This document shows, piece by piece, positions 7,639-16,444 of a stretch of DNA of 64,000 nucleotides. The DNA lies in NCBI GenBank assembly GCA_035447065.1, contig DAOTGJ010000011.1, positions 22,010-86,009 on the forward strand, given 5' to 3'. Numbering within the stretch: position 1 is the first letter of the stretch; each line of letters begins with the position of its first letter. The notes beneath the pieces are model-generated. The model was not told where the DNA came from. It searched no databases and saw nothing but the letters and a program-made list of their open reading frames with translations. This DNA comes from CALEMW01 sp035447065. GTDB lineage: Bacteria > Krumholzibacteriota > Krumholzibacteriia > LZORAL124-64-63. The position numbers were made by a program, and so were the translations under genes.

Positions 7639-8531
7639 ACGCCGCCGCCCTGAGCCCGGACCAGGTGGCCGGTCTGGGGCGGCTGGATCTGGTGGCGCGC
7701 CTGGTGGTGGAGGGTTTCCTGGTGGGCCTGCACCGCAGCCCCTACCACGGCTTCTCCGTGGAGTTCGCCGAGTACCGCCAGTACATTCCCGGCGAGCCCG
7801 TCACCCACATGGACTGGCGCGTGGTGGCCAAGACGGACCGCCACTACACCAAGGTCTTCGCGGAGGAGACCAACCTGCGCGCCACCCTGCTGGTGGACTG
7901 CTCCGCGAGCATGCGCTTCCGCAGCGACGACGCCGCGCTGAGCAAGCTGGACTACGCGCGCCTGCTGGCCGCGAGCCTGTCCTACCTGCTGCTGCGCCAG
8001 AACGACGCCGTGGGCCTGGAGCTCTTCGACCGGCGCCCCCTGGCCTCGGTGCCGGCCCGCGCCACGCGACGCCACCTGTTCCGCCTCCTGGCGCCGCTGG
8101 AGAAGCTGCCGCACGGCGAGGGGACGGATCTGGCGGGCATGCTCCACCGCCAGGCCGAGCGCCTGCCGCGGCGGGGCGTGAGCGTGCTCTTCTCGGACCT
8201 GATGACCGACCCGGCCCAGGTGAGCGCGGGGCTGAAGCACTTCCGACACCGGGGCCACGAGGTGATCGTGTTCCAGATCCTGGATCCGCGCGAGCTGGAC
8301 CTGGACTACCGCCACGACACGCGCTTCGAGGATCTGGAGCATCCCGGCGAGACCGTGCGCCTGGATCCGGCGCGCATCGCCGCCGACTACCGGCGCCGCG
8401 TGGCCGCCTGGCGCGAGACCCTGCGCCGCGAGCTGCGCGGACAGCGCGTGGACCTGGTGGAGCTGACCACGGACCAGCCCTTCGACCGCGCGCTGCTGGC
8501 CTACCTGCTCAAGCGCCGGCGCCTGGGTTAG
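7635..8531 (+). CDS. DUF58 domain protein with VWA-type MIDAS motif
   Basis: 298-residue cytosolic protein and the standard partner of MoxR ATPases. The conserved block 'SVEFAEYRQYIPGEP' followed by 'DWRVVAKTDRHYTKVF' is the DUF58 signature. A metal-ion-dependent adhesion site DxSxS reads 'DCSAS' at residues 88-92, followed later by 'FSDLMTD'. In Bacteroidota the equivalent gene sits between moxR and batA in the aerotolerance (Bat) cluster. GTG at 7635 overlaps the moxR stop (GTGA), so translation is probably coupled. The exact client of the complex is unknown. Confidence 0.85.
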   Translation: MNAAALSPDQVAGLGRLDLVARLVVEGFLVGLHRSPYHGFSVEFAEYRQYIPGEPVTHMDWRVVAKTDRHYTKVFAEETNLRATLLVDCSASMRFRSDDAALSKLDYARLLAASLSYLLLRQNDAVGLELFDRRPLASVPARATRRHLFRLLAPLEKLPHGEGTDLAGMLHRQAERLPRRGVSVLFSDLMTDPAQVSAGLKHFRHRGHEVIVFQILDPRELDLDYRHDTRFEDLEHPGETVRLDPARIAADYRRRVAAWRETLRRELRGQRVDLVELTTDQPFDRALLAYLLKRRRLG

Positions 8532-8549
8532 CGCCGCGGGGGAGACGCC

Positions 8550-10664
8550 GTGCCCTGGACCTTCCTGAATCCCGGCCTGCTCCTGGGCGCCCTCGCCGCC
8601 GGCGTGCCCCTGCTTCTGCATCTGCTGCAGAACCGCCGCCCGCGTCGCGTGCCCTTCAGCGACCTGACCTTCCTGCGCGAGGTGTCCGCCCACCGCGCCC
8701 GCAGCCTGGGCATCCGCCGCTGGCTGCTGCTGCTGGTGCGCATGCTGGCCATCGTGCTGCTGGCGGTGGGCGCCGCTCGGCCGCGCCTGGGCGGCCTGGC
8801 TCCGGGCGAGGGCGACCGCGCCTCCCTGCTGATCCTGATCGATGCGAGCGCCAGCATGCAGACCCAGGACGCCGAGGGCGTGACGCGCTTCCGGCACGCC
8901 CTGGACGCCGCGCACCGCCTCACCGCCGGACTGGACCGCCGCGGCGAGGTGCAGTGGATGCTGGCGGGGGCCCGCACGCGGCCGGTGTTCGGCGACTGGC
9001 TGCCCGCCGCCGCCGTGGCGGACCGGCCGCCGGAGGATCTCGTTCCCACCGACGGCCGCCTGGACCTGGCCGCCGCCCTGACCGCCGCCGCCGCCGCGGT
9101 GGACGGGGCGCGCAGCCGGCCGGTCATCGTCTTCATCGGCGACGGCCGCCCGCCGGCGGACGCCCCCGCCGCCCTTGGCGCCGCCGCGGCGGAGCTGCAG
9201 GCCCGCGGCGTGGACACGGTGGAGCTCGTGTCCGTGGGCGCCGCCACGGCCAACGGCGGCGTGCGCGAACTGCAGCTTCCCGCTCGTCACGTGCGCCCCG
9301 GCGACCGCCTGGAGCTGGCCGCCCTCGCGGTGTCCGGTCGCGAGGACCAGGCGTTCCAGCTGGTGCTGGACGGCCGCGTGCAGGCCGAGGCCGTGGCCGG
9401 CACGGGCGTCGGCGGCGTGACGGAGCTGGCCTTCGCGGCCACGGCGCCCGGCACGGGCCTGCACGCCGGATACGTGCGTACGGACCACGACGCCTTCGAA
9501 GCCGACGATCGCCGCCCCTTCCTGCTCGACGTGCGCCCGCGCCTGCGCGTGCTCCTGGTCCACGGCGACGCCCCCGGCACGGGCGGCCGCGGCGGATGGC
9601 GCTACCTGGCCCGCGCGCTGGCCCCGGACACGTCGCGGACGGGCCCGGTGGACCTGCGCGCGGTGCGCCAGTCGGAATGGCGGGAGGGGGACCTGCCGGA
9701 CTACGACGTGGTGGTCCTGGCCGACGCCGGCAGCCCCGGCCGCGCCCGTCTGGACGCCCTGGGCGCCTGGCTGGAGGGGGGCGGGCGGCTCTGGCTCATG
9801 CTGGGCGACCCCGCCGACGCCGCGGCCGTGCGCGAGCACCTGCTGCCCCGTCTGGCCGGGGTGGACGACGCCACGTTCCGCACCCTGAGCGACGCCGCCG
9901 GCGAACGCTGGCGCACCGTGGCCGGCGCCCATCCCATCCTGGACGGCCTGCCGCCCGAGGCCCTGGCCACCTTGGCGGAATCGCGCTGGCGGCGGGTCTG
10001 GAGCCTGCGGGCCCCGGACCTGGAGACCGTGGCGGAGCTGGAGGGCGGCGATCCCCTGCTCCTGGCCGGCGCCCGCGGCCGCGGGCGCCTGGTGCTGCAG
10101 ACAGCCTCTCTGGGGCCCGAGGCCTCGGACCTGGCCCGCAGCGCCATGGCCCTGCCCCTGGTCCAGCGCGTGGCCGGCTGGCTGGCCGCGGGGCGCGCCG
10201 CGCCGCCGGTCCTGGAGGCGGGCCGGCCCCTGACCTGGACCGCGCCGGATCCGCGGGCCCTGGGGGCCGAGGCCGAACTGGAGCCCGTGCTCTGGCATCG
10301 GCCCGCCCGGGAACGGGAGCCCGTCCGCGCCTACGACGTGCGGGTGGACTGGCAGGAGAGCCGGCCTGTGATCCACGGCCCGGCCGATCCTCCCGTCGGA
10401 CACTGGTTCCTGGTGGCCGGCGGTGATACCCTGGCGGCCGCGGTCACGGTGCTGCCCGCGAGCGAGGTGGAACCCGCCACGCCGCCCCTGGAACCCGTGG
10501 AGCTGCTGGCCGGCACCGGCCTGCGCCCCGGCGGCAGCCTGGGCGACGCCTCCGCCTCCGCCGTGGGGGCCGCCCTCTCCGGGCGTGACCTGACCGTCTG
10601 GTTCCTGCTCGCGGCGGCCCTGCTGCTGCTCTGGGAGACCCGGCTGGCCCGCGGCGAGGGCTGA
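8550..10664 (+). CDS. BatA-like membrane protein with VWA and Rossmann-like domains
   Basis: 704-residue envelope protein. The N-terminal BatA domain has two membrane segments (residues ~5-25 and ~53-75) around 'NRRPRRVPFSDLTFLREV'. A VWA domain follows with a complete MIDAS motif 'DASAS' at 98-102. A C-terminal half has a glutamine-amidotransferase-like fold ('DYDVVVLADAGSPG', 'WLEGGGRLWLMLGD'), and a final membrane helix precedes the basic tail ('FLLAAALLLLWETRLARGEG'). GTG at 8550 follows GGGGGAGA. Third gene of the moxR-DUF58-batA operon. It probably forms the membrane platform on which the MoxR ATPase works. The gene symbol is withheld because the protein is longer than typical BatA and lacks a TPR partner here. 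Confidence 0.8.
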   Translation: MPWTFLNPGLLLGALAAGVPLLLHLLQNRRPRRVPFSDLTFLREVSAHRARSLGIRRWLLLLVRMLAIVLLAVGAARPRLGGLAPGEGDRASLLILIDASASMQTQDAEGVTRFRHALDAAHRLTAGLDRRGEVQWMLAGARTRPVFGDWLPAAAVADRPPEDLVPTDGRLDLAAALTAAAAAVDGARSRPVIVFIGDGRPPADAPAALGAAAAELQARGVDTVELVSVGAATANGGVRELQLPARHVRPGDRLELAALAVSGREDQAFQLVLDGRVQAEAVAGTGVGGVTELAFAATAPGTGLHAGYVRTDHDAFEADDRRPFLLDVRPRLRVLLVHGDAPGTGGRGGWRYLARALAPDTSRTGPVDLRAVRQSEWREGDLPDYDVVVLADAGSPGRARLDALGAWLEGGGRLWLMLGDPADAAAVREHLLPRLAGVDDATFRTLSDAAGERWRTVAGAHPILDGLPPEALATLAESRWRRVWSLRAPDLETVAELEGGDPLLLAGARGRGRLVLQTASLGPEASDLARSAMALPLVQRVAGWLAAGRAAPPVLEAGRPLTWTAPDPRALGAEAELEPVLWHRPAREREPVRAYDVRVDWQESRPVIHGPADPPVGHWFLVAGGDTLAAAVTVLPASEVEPATPPLEPVELLAGTGLRPGGSLGDASASAVGAALSGRDLTVWFLLAAALLLLWETRLARGEG

Positions 10665-10679
10665 GCCCCGCACCGGATC

Positions 10680-10707
10680 TTGCCCTTCCGGTCCGAAGCG
10701 TTAGGTT
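10680..10707 (+). promoter_or_regulatory. Candidate promoter for nifU-nifS
   Basis: TTGCCC (10680-10685), a 16-bp spacer and TAGGTT (10702-10707) lie about 60 nt before nifU. I saw no clear palindromic operator. Confidence 0.3.
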
Positions 10708-10767
10708 TCCGGGTGGAGAACTCGTGTTTTCGAATGGCCGCGGCCGTCGGGACGGGGAGAACGCACC

Positions 10768-11643
10768 ATGTGGGATTATTCGGACAAGGTCCTCGAGCAC
10801 TTCATGAACCCGCGCAACGTGGGCGACGTGGAGAACCCCGACGGCGTGGGCGAGGTGGGCTCCATGGCCTGCGGCGACGCCCTGCGCCTCACCCTGAAGA
10901 TCGACGCCGAGGGCCGCATCGAGAAGGCCATGTTCCGCACCTTCGGCTGCGGCAGCGCCATCGCGTCGTCGTCCGTGCTCACGGAGATGGTCGCGGGCCG
11001 GACGCTGGAGGAGGCCGCGCGCATCACCAACGAGGACATCGCCCGCGAGCTGGGCGGCCTCCCGCGCGAGAAGATGCACTGCTCGGTCATGGGACGCGAG
11101 GCCCTCGAGGCCGCCATGATCGACTACTACAAGCGCCAGGGACGCGACGTGCCCTGCGAGCTCATCGTCACCGACGTGGAGATCTGCCACTGCTATCAGG
11201 TGAAGCGGTCCACCATCAAGAACGCCGTCAAGCAGCACAAGCTGAAGGACGTGGAGGACGTCACCCACTACACCAAGGCGGGCGGCGGCTGCACGGCCTG
11301 CCACCACGACATCCGCCACATCATCGACGACGTCTGGGAGGAGATGGGCACGGACGCCGGCCTGGTGACCATCGGCGGCCTGGCGCCGCCCGCGCCGCCC
11401 GTGCGGGAGGATGCGCGCACGGCCCAGATCCGCGACCTGGTGGAGAACGACATCGCCCGCGGCCTGCGCACCGACGGCGGCGACATCGAGCTGGTGCGCA
11501 TCGTGGAGAACCGCGTGCACGTGCGGCTCACCGGCGCCTGCGCCTCCTGCCCGGCGAGCCAGGCCACCATCAAGGGCTGGGTGGAATCGCAGCTGCGCGA
11601 GCACGTGAGCGAGGATCTCGAAGTCGTCGAGGAGCGGTCGTGA
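10768..11643 (+). CDS. nifU: NifU, full-length three-domain Fe-S cluster scaffold
   Basis: 291-residue scaffold protein on which iron-sulphur clusters are assembled with sulphur from NifS. Residues 1-~125 are the IscU-like domain with the three ligand cysteines Cys35 ('SMACGDAL'), Cys61 ('FGCGSA') and Cys105 ('MHCSVMG'). The middle domain holds a permanent [2Fe-2S] cluster with Cys140, Cys142, Cys175 and Cys178 ('ICHCYQ', 'GCTACHH'). The C-terminal Nfu domain has Cys258 and Cys261 ('CASCPAS'). This is the Azotobacter-type length. No nitrogenase gene is present, so it is probably the housekeeping system, as in other anaerobes. ATG follows GGGGAGA; the stop overlaps the nifS start by 4 nt. Confidence 0.95.
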   Translation: MWDYSDKVLEHFMNPRNVGDVENPDGVGEVGSMACGDALRLTLKIDAEGRIEKAMFRTFGCGSAIASSSVLTEMVAGRTLEEAARITNEDIARELGGLPREKMHCSVMGREALEAAMIDYYKRQGRDVPCELIVTDVEICHCYQVKRSTIKNAVKQHKLKDVEDVTHYTKAGGGCTACHHDIRHIIDDVWEEMGTDAGLVTIGGLAPPAPPVREDARTAQIRDLVENDIARGLRTDGGDIELVRIVENRVHVRLTGACASCPASQATIKGWVESQLREHVSEDLEVVEERS

Positions 11644-12857
11644 CCCAACAGGAGCTCATCGCCGGCCTGCCGCCGCGTCCCCCCGAGGGCGTGTACCTGG
11701 ACAACAACGCGACCACCCGGGTGGCCCCCGAGGTGATCGACGCCATGCTGCCCTTCCTGCGCGACCACTACGGCAACCCGTCGAGCATGCACGCCTTCGG
11801 CGCCGTGGCCGGACGCGCCCTGGACCGCGCCCGCGACCAGGTGGCCGCCCTGGTGGGCGCCGAGTCGCCCGGCGAGATCGTCTTCACCGGCGGCGGCTCC
11901 GAGAGCGACAACCTGGCGGTGGTGGGCGCCCTGCGCGCCCAGCCCGACAAGCGGCACGTGGTCACCACGGTCGTGGAGCATCCCGCCGTGCTGGGCCTCT
12001 GCCGCGAGCTGGAGAGCCGGCTGGGCTACAAGGTTACCTACCTGCCCGTGGACGGCCGCGGCCGCCTGGACCTGCAGGCCCTGCGCGACGCCCTGCGCCC
12101 GGACACGGCGGTGGTGAGCGTGATGGCCGCCAACAACGAGACGGGCGTGATCTTCCCCACGGAGGAGATCGGCGCCGTGGTCAAGGAGCACGGCGCGGTG
12201 TACCACGTGGACGCCGTGCAGGCCGCGGGCAAGCTGCCGCTGGACATGCGCGCCTCCACCGTGGACCTGCTGTCCATCAGCGGCCACAAGATCCACGCCT
12301 GCAAGGGCGTGGGCGCCCTCTACGTGCGGCGCGGCACCAAGCTGCGGCCGCTGATCGTGGGCGGACACCAGGAGCGCGGCCGGCGCGCCGGCACGGAGAA
12401 CGTGAGCGGCGTGGTGGGTCTGGGCGTGGCGTCGGACCTGGCCGCGGCCCACCGCGAGGAGGAGAACGTCCGCGTGCGCGCCCTGCGCGACCGCCTGGCC
12501 CGCGACATCCTGGCCGCGGTGCCGGACAGCCGCCTCAACGGGGACGCGGAGCACCGGCTGCCCAACACGGCCAACATCAGCTTCGACTACATCGAGGGCG
12601 AGGGCATCCTGCTGCTGCTGGACCGCTGCGGCATCGCCGCCAGCAGCGGCAGCGCCTGCACCAGCGGCTCGCTGGAGCCGTCGCACGTGCTGAAGGCCAT
12701 GGGCGTGCCGTTCGTGGCGGCCCACGGCTCCATCCGCTTCTCGCTGAGCCGCTACAACACCGAGGCCGACGTGGACTACACGGTCCAGGTGCTGCCGCGG
12801 ATCGTGGAGCGCCTGCGCGCCATCACCCCCTTCAACGAGAGCCGCCCCACCTTCTGA
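11640..12857 (+). CDS. nifS: Cysteine desulfurase NifS
   Basis: 405-residue class I PLP enzyme that converts cysteine to alanine and hands a persulphide to NifU. It starts 'MTQQELIAGL', with 'YLDNNATTRV' and 'YGNPSSMHAFG' at the N-terminus. The PLP lysine is Lys217 in 'SISGHKIHACKG', and the persulphide cysteine is Cys340 in 'ASSGSACTSGSLEPSHV'. The SSGSACTSG loop without insertion places it in the NifS/IscS class. The GTG start (GTGA with the nifU stop) shows translational coupling. Physical linkage with a three-domain NifU supports the NifS rather than IscS assignment. Confidence 0.95.
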   Translation: MTQQELIAGLPPRPPEGVYLDNNATTRVAPEVIDAMLPFLRDHYGNPSSMHAFGAVAGRALDRARDQVAALVGAESPGEIVFTGGGSESDNLAVVGALRAQPDKRHVVTTVVEHPAVLGLCRELESRLGYKVTYLPVDGRGRLDLQALRDALRPDTAVVSVMAANNETGVIFPTEEIGAVVKEHGAVYHVDAVQAAGKLPLDMRASTVDLLSISGHKIHACKGVGALYVRRGTKLRPLIVGGHQERGRRAGTENVSGVVGLGVASDLAAAHREEENVRVRALRDRLARDILAAVPDSRLNGDAEHRLPNTANISFDYIEGEGILLLLDRCGIAASSGSACTSGSLEPSHVLKAMGVPFVAAHGSIRFSLSRYNTEADVDYTVQVLPRIVERLRAITPFNESRPTF

Positions 12858-12883
12858 GCGGGGCGGCGCCGGAAAGGCGCCCC

Positions 12884-15800
12884 ATGGACGACGCCGCCGG
12901 TTCCGCCGTCGGGACCGCCGCGACCGCCGCCGGCCTGCTCGGCCGGCTCCTGCCCCGCGAGGCCCCCGCCGAGGGCGTCGCGGCGCTGGCGTCCGCCCTG
13001 GAGCGTCGCCCCGGCCAGGATCCCGTGCTGCTGAGCGGCCTGCACGGCTCGTCGCCCAGCCTGCTGCTCGCGTCCTGGTTCCAGGCCCACCGCCGCACCC
13101 TGCTGGCGGTGGCCCCCACCCGCGACGCCGCCCTCCGCCTGGCCGACGATCTGGAGGCCTGGCTCGGCGCCGACGCGGTGGTCTACCTGCCTCAGCCCGA
13201 GGTGCTGGCCTTCGACCGCAACTCGCCGGATCCGGACCTCACCGGCGCCCTGCTCGCGGGCCTGCGCCGGCTGCGCGACCCGGAGCCGGCGCTGGCGGTG
13301 ACCAGCCTGGCCGCCCTGCGCCACCGCGTGCTCGCGCCGGCCCGCCTCGCGTCGGCGTCGTTCACCCTGACGGTCGATCAGCGCGTGGACCGCGAGGCCC
13401 TGGGCGAGCGTCTCACCGCCCTGGGCTACCAGCCCGTGGGCACGGTGGCGCGCACCGGGGACTTCGCGGTGCGCGGCAGCCTGGTGGACCTGCACCCGCC
13501 CGGCTCGCCCGCCGTGCGCGTGGAGTTCTTCGACGACGAGATCGTCTCCCTGCGCACCTTCTCCGCCTCGGACCAGCGCACCACCGGCCGCCTGGAGCGG
13601 GTGGAGGTGCTGCCCGTCTCCCATTTGATCCTGGACGACGACGGCGTGCTGGAGGCCCTGGGCCGCGTGGAGGCCGCCGCGGCGGCGGGGGAGATCGACG
13701 GCGACGACCGCGTGGACCTGGAGGCCCGCATCGAGGAGCGGCTGCACGGCGGCGGCCTGGAGGCGTTCCTGCCCCTGTACGGTCCCACCGCCCTGCTCTC
13801 GGACCACCTGCCCGCGGGGGCGCCGGTGGTGTGGGTGGATCCGGCCCGCCTCTCCGAGCAGAGCGACCTGCTGGACGAGGAGGCGCCGCGCATGCGCGCC
13901 GCCCGCCTCCACCACGACGCCTGGCTGCCCGACGTGGAGGAGCTGGTGGCCGGCCGCGACGCCCTGGACTTCGCGGACCGCCCCACGGCCTGGCTCACCG
14001 GCGCCTGGATCGCCGGCGACGCCGCCTCCGCCTGGCTGGACCGCACGCCCGCCGCCGAGATGAATCAGGGCACCAGCCGCCCCGGCCTCAGCGGCGGCGA
14101 CGTGGCCGAGCTGGGCCGCCGCCTCGCCGACTGGGAGGAGCGGGGCCTGCGCGCCGCCGTGCTCTGCGACAACCGCGGCCAGGCCGCCCGTCTGGGCGAC
14201 CTGCTCATGGAGCAGGACGGGCCCGTGCCCTCCGGCCTGCCGGTGGTGGGACGCCTCAGCGAGGGCTTCGTGTGGCCCGCGGCCGGCGCCGCCCTGGTCA
14301 CGGACCACGAGTTCTTCGAACGCTACCAGCGTCCCACCCGCTCCCGCTTCCGCGGGGAGGCCGTGGTCAAGGACTCGGGGAACCTGCAGCCCGGCGAGCA
14401 CGTGGTGCACGTGGAGTACGGCATCGGCCGCTACCGCGGGCTGCGCCGCATCGCCGTGGAGGGCACCGAGCGCGAGTGCCTGCTCATCGACTTCGCCGAC
14501 GACGACAAGGTCTACGTGCCGGTCGAGAACATCGACCTGGTGGAGCGCTACAGCAGCGACCGCTCGGCCGCGCCGGAGCTGAGCCGGCTGGGCACGGCGT
14601 CGTGGGCCCGCGTCACCAAGAAGGCGCGCAAGGCCATCCAGGCCATGGCGGCGGAGCTGCTGGAGCTGTACGCGGCGCGCGAGAGCCGCCCGGGCTACGC
14701 CTTCCCGGACGACGGCGACCTCATGCGTTCCCTGGAGGAGTCGTTCATCCACCAGGAGACCAAGGACCAGCTCTCCGCCATCGCCGACGTCAAGAAGGAC
14801 ATGGAGAAGTCCCGCCCCATGGACCGCCTGGTCTGCGGCGACGTGGGCTACGGCAAGACGGAGGTGGCCATGCGCGCCGCCTTCAAGGCCGTGGAGGCGG
14901 GCAAGCAGGTGGCGGTGCTCTGCCCCACCACGCTGCTGGCGCACCAGCACGCGGAGACCTTCGGCGAACGCTTCCGCGACTTCCCCGCCAAGGTGGAGGT
15001 GCTGAGCCGCTTCCGCTCGCCGCAGCAGTCGCGCGAGATCATGCGCAAGGTGCGCGACAAGGAGATCGACGTGCTCATCGGCACGCACCGGCTCCTCTCG
15101 CGCGACGTGAAGTTCGGCGACCTGGGCCTGCTGGTCATCGACGAGGAGCACCGCTTCGGCGTGCGCCACAAGGAGCGCCTCAAGCAGCTGCGCAAGGAGG
15201 TGGACGTGATGACGCTCAGCGCCACGCCCATCCCGCGCACGCTCTACCTGTCGCTCATGGGCGCGCGCGACATGTCGCTGATCAACACGCCGCCGCGCGA
15301 CCGCCTGCCCATCCACACCGAGCTCTGCGCCTGGGACGAGGAGCTGCTGCGCGAGGCCATCCTGCGCGAGCTGCACCGCGGCGGGCAGGTGTTCTTCGTG
15401 CACAACCGCGTGGAGACCATCCAGGGCGTGGCGGCCACCATCGCCGGGCTGCTGCCCAACATCCGCGTGGCGGTGGCCCACGGCCAGATGAAGGAGGAGG
15501 AGCTGGAGAAGGTGATGGGCCGCTTCCTGGCGCAGGAGGCCGACGTGCTGGTGACCACCACCATCATCGAGTCGGGCCTGGACATGCCGCGGGTCAACAC
15601 CATCATCATCGACCGCGCCGACCGTTTCGGCCTGGCCCAGCTCTACCAGATCCGCGGCCGCGTGGGCCGCTCCAACCAGCGCGCCTTCGCCTACCTCATG
15701 ACTCCGCCGGGGGAGGCCCTCACGCCGGACGCTCGGCGGCGCCTGTCGGCCCTGCAGGAGTTCCAGGCCCTGGGCAGCGGCTACCACATCGCCATGCGCG

Positions 15801-16444
15801 ACCTGGAGATCCGCGGCGCGGGCAACATCCTGGGGCAGCAGCAGCACGGCCACCTGGAGGCCATCGGGTTCGACCTGTACTGCCGCCTGCTGGACGAGGC
15901 CGTGCGCGAGCTCAAGGGCGGCGGCGCCAGCGCCCTGCTGGACGTGCGCGTGGACCTGCGCCTGCCGGCCTTCCTGCCCGACGACTACATCGCCGACCCC
16001 GAGACCAAGATGGACCTGTACCGGCGCCTGGCGCGGGTGCGCGAGGAGCGGGCCTTCGCCTGGCTGCGCGACGAGATCCAGGACCGTTTCGGGCCCCTGC
16101 CGGAACCCGTGAAGAACCTGCTGGACATCTCGCGGATCCGCCTGCTGGCGGCGCGCAACGGGGTGGAGGAGGTGCGGGCGGGGCGCCGCGGCCTCAGCCT
16201 GTTTTTTGCTGGCGGCCGCGAGCCCACCCCTCATATAATACGCGGTTTGATGGGAACCGGGCCCAAGGGCCTGCAGTTCAAGGCCGTCGATCAATTCGTG
16301 ATGCAGATCCCCGCCGGCCGCGACCAGCTCGGAGCCGCGGCCTTCGCCGTGCTGGACCTTCTGGACCGGCTCGCCGAGGACTCGGCGCCCGTACCCGCGG
16401 GCCGCGCGGGTGGAACCGATGCGACCCCCAAGGAGAAGCCATGA
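12884..16444 (+). CDS. mfd: Transcription-repair coupling factor Mfd
   Basis: 1,186-residue ATP-dependent DNA translocase that removes stalled RNA polymerase and recruits UvrA. The N-terminal UvrB-like region spans ~1-380, and the RNA-polymerase-interacting domain starts near residue 504 ('GEHVVHVEYGIGRYRG'). The helicase core has Walker A 'GDVGYGKTE' (652-660), 'DEEH' (753-756), 'SATPIPRTL' and the translocation motif region 'GRVGRSNQRAFAYLM'. The C-terminal D7 domain includes 'PETKMDLYRRLARV'. Near the end, codons for His1117-Ile1118-Ile1119 read CAT ATA ATA inside an AT-rich island that contains a perfect TATAAT (see 16234-16239). The stop overlaps the next start (ATGA). Confidence 0.95.
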   Translation: MDDAAGSAVGTAATAAGLLGRLLPREAPAEGVAALASALERRPGQDPVLLSGLHGSSPSLLLASWFQAHRRTLLAVAPTRDAALRLADDLEAWLGADAVVYLPQPEVLAFDRNSPDPDLTGALLAGLRRLRDPEPALAVTSLAALRHRVLAPARLASASFTLTVDQRVDREALGERLTALGYQPVGTVARTGDFAVRGSLVDLHPPGSPAVRVEFFDDEIVSLRTFSASDQRTTGRLERVEVLPVSHLILDDDGVLEALGRVEAAAAAGEIDGDDRVDLEARIEERLHGGGLEAFLPLYGPTALLSDHLPAGAPVVWVDPARLSEQSDLLDEEAPRMRAARLHHDAWLPDVEELVAGRDALDFADRPTAWLTGAWIAGDAASAWLDRTPAAEMNQGTSRPGLSGGDVAELGRRLADWEERGLRAAVLCDNRGQAARLGDLLMEQDGPVPSGLPVVGRLSEGFVWPAAGAALVTDHEFFERYQRPTRSRFRGEAVVKDSGNLQPGEHVVHVEYGIGRYRGLRRIAVEGTERECLLIDFADDDKVYVPVENIDLVERYSSDRSAAPELSRLGTASWARVTKKARKAIQAMAAELLELYAARESRPGYAFPDDGDLMRSLEESFIHQETKDQLSAIADVKKDMEKSRPMDRLVCGDVGYGKTEVAMRAAFKAVEAGKQVAVLCPTTLLAHQHAETFGERFRDFPAKVEVLSRFRSPQQSREIMRKVRDKEIDVLIGTHRLLSRDVKFGDLGLLVIDEEHRFGVRHKERLKQLRKEVDVMTLSATPIPRTLYLSLMGARDMSLINTPPRDRLPIHTELCAWDEELLREAILRELHRGGQVFFVHNRVETIQGVAATIAGLLPNIRVAVAHGQMKEEELEKVMGRFLAQEADVLVTTTIIESGLDMPRVNTIIIDRADRFGLAQLYQIRGRVGRSNQRAFAYLMTPPGEALTPDARRRLSALQEFQALGSGYHIAMRDLEIRGAGNILGQQQHGHLEAIGFDLYCRLLDEAVRELKGGGASALLDVRVDLRLPAFLPDDYIADPETKMDLYRRLARVREERAFAWLRDEIQDRFGPLPEPVKNLLDISRIRLLAARNGVEEVRAGRRGLSLFFAGGREPTPHIIRGLMGTGPKGLQFKAVDQFVMQIPAGRDQLGAAAFAVLDLLDRLAEDSAPVPAGRAGGTDATPKEKP
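16234..16239 (+). promoter_or_regulatory. Perfect -10 hexamer inside the 3' end of mfd
   Basis: TATAAT at 16234-16239 lies about 200 nt before the PpiC gene, in an island (TTTTTTGCT ... CATATAATACG) unlike the surrounding GC-rich sequence, using rare ATA codons. No good -35 box is at 17 bp; the nearest TTGCTG (16206-16211) is 22 bp away. Possible internal promoter for the ppiC-surA genes. Confidence 0.35.

Noticed and set aside
10768..12857. Nitrogen-fixation locus suggested by nifU and nifS
   Set aside because: No nifHDK, nifB or other nif gene nearby; three-domain NifU with NifS serves general Fe-S assembly in several non-diazotrophs.
12776..16294. 1,172-codon minus-strand open frame opposite mfd
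   Set aside because: Shadow of mfd; no family motif.
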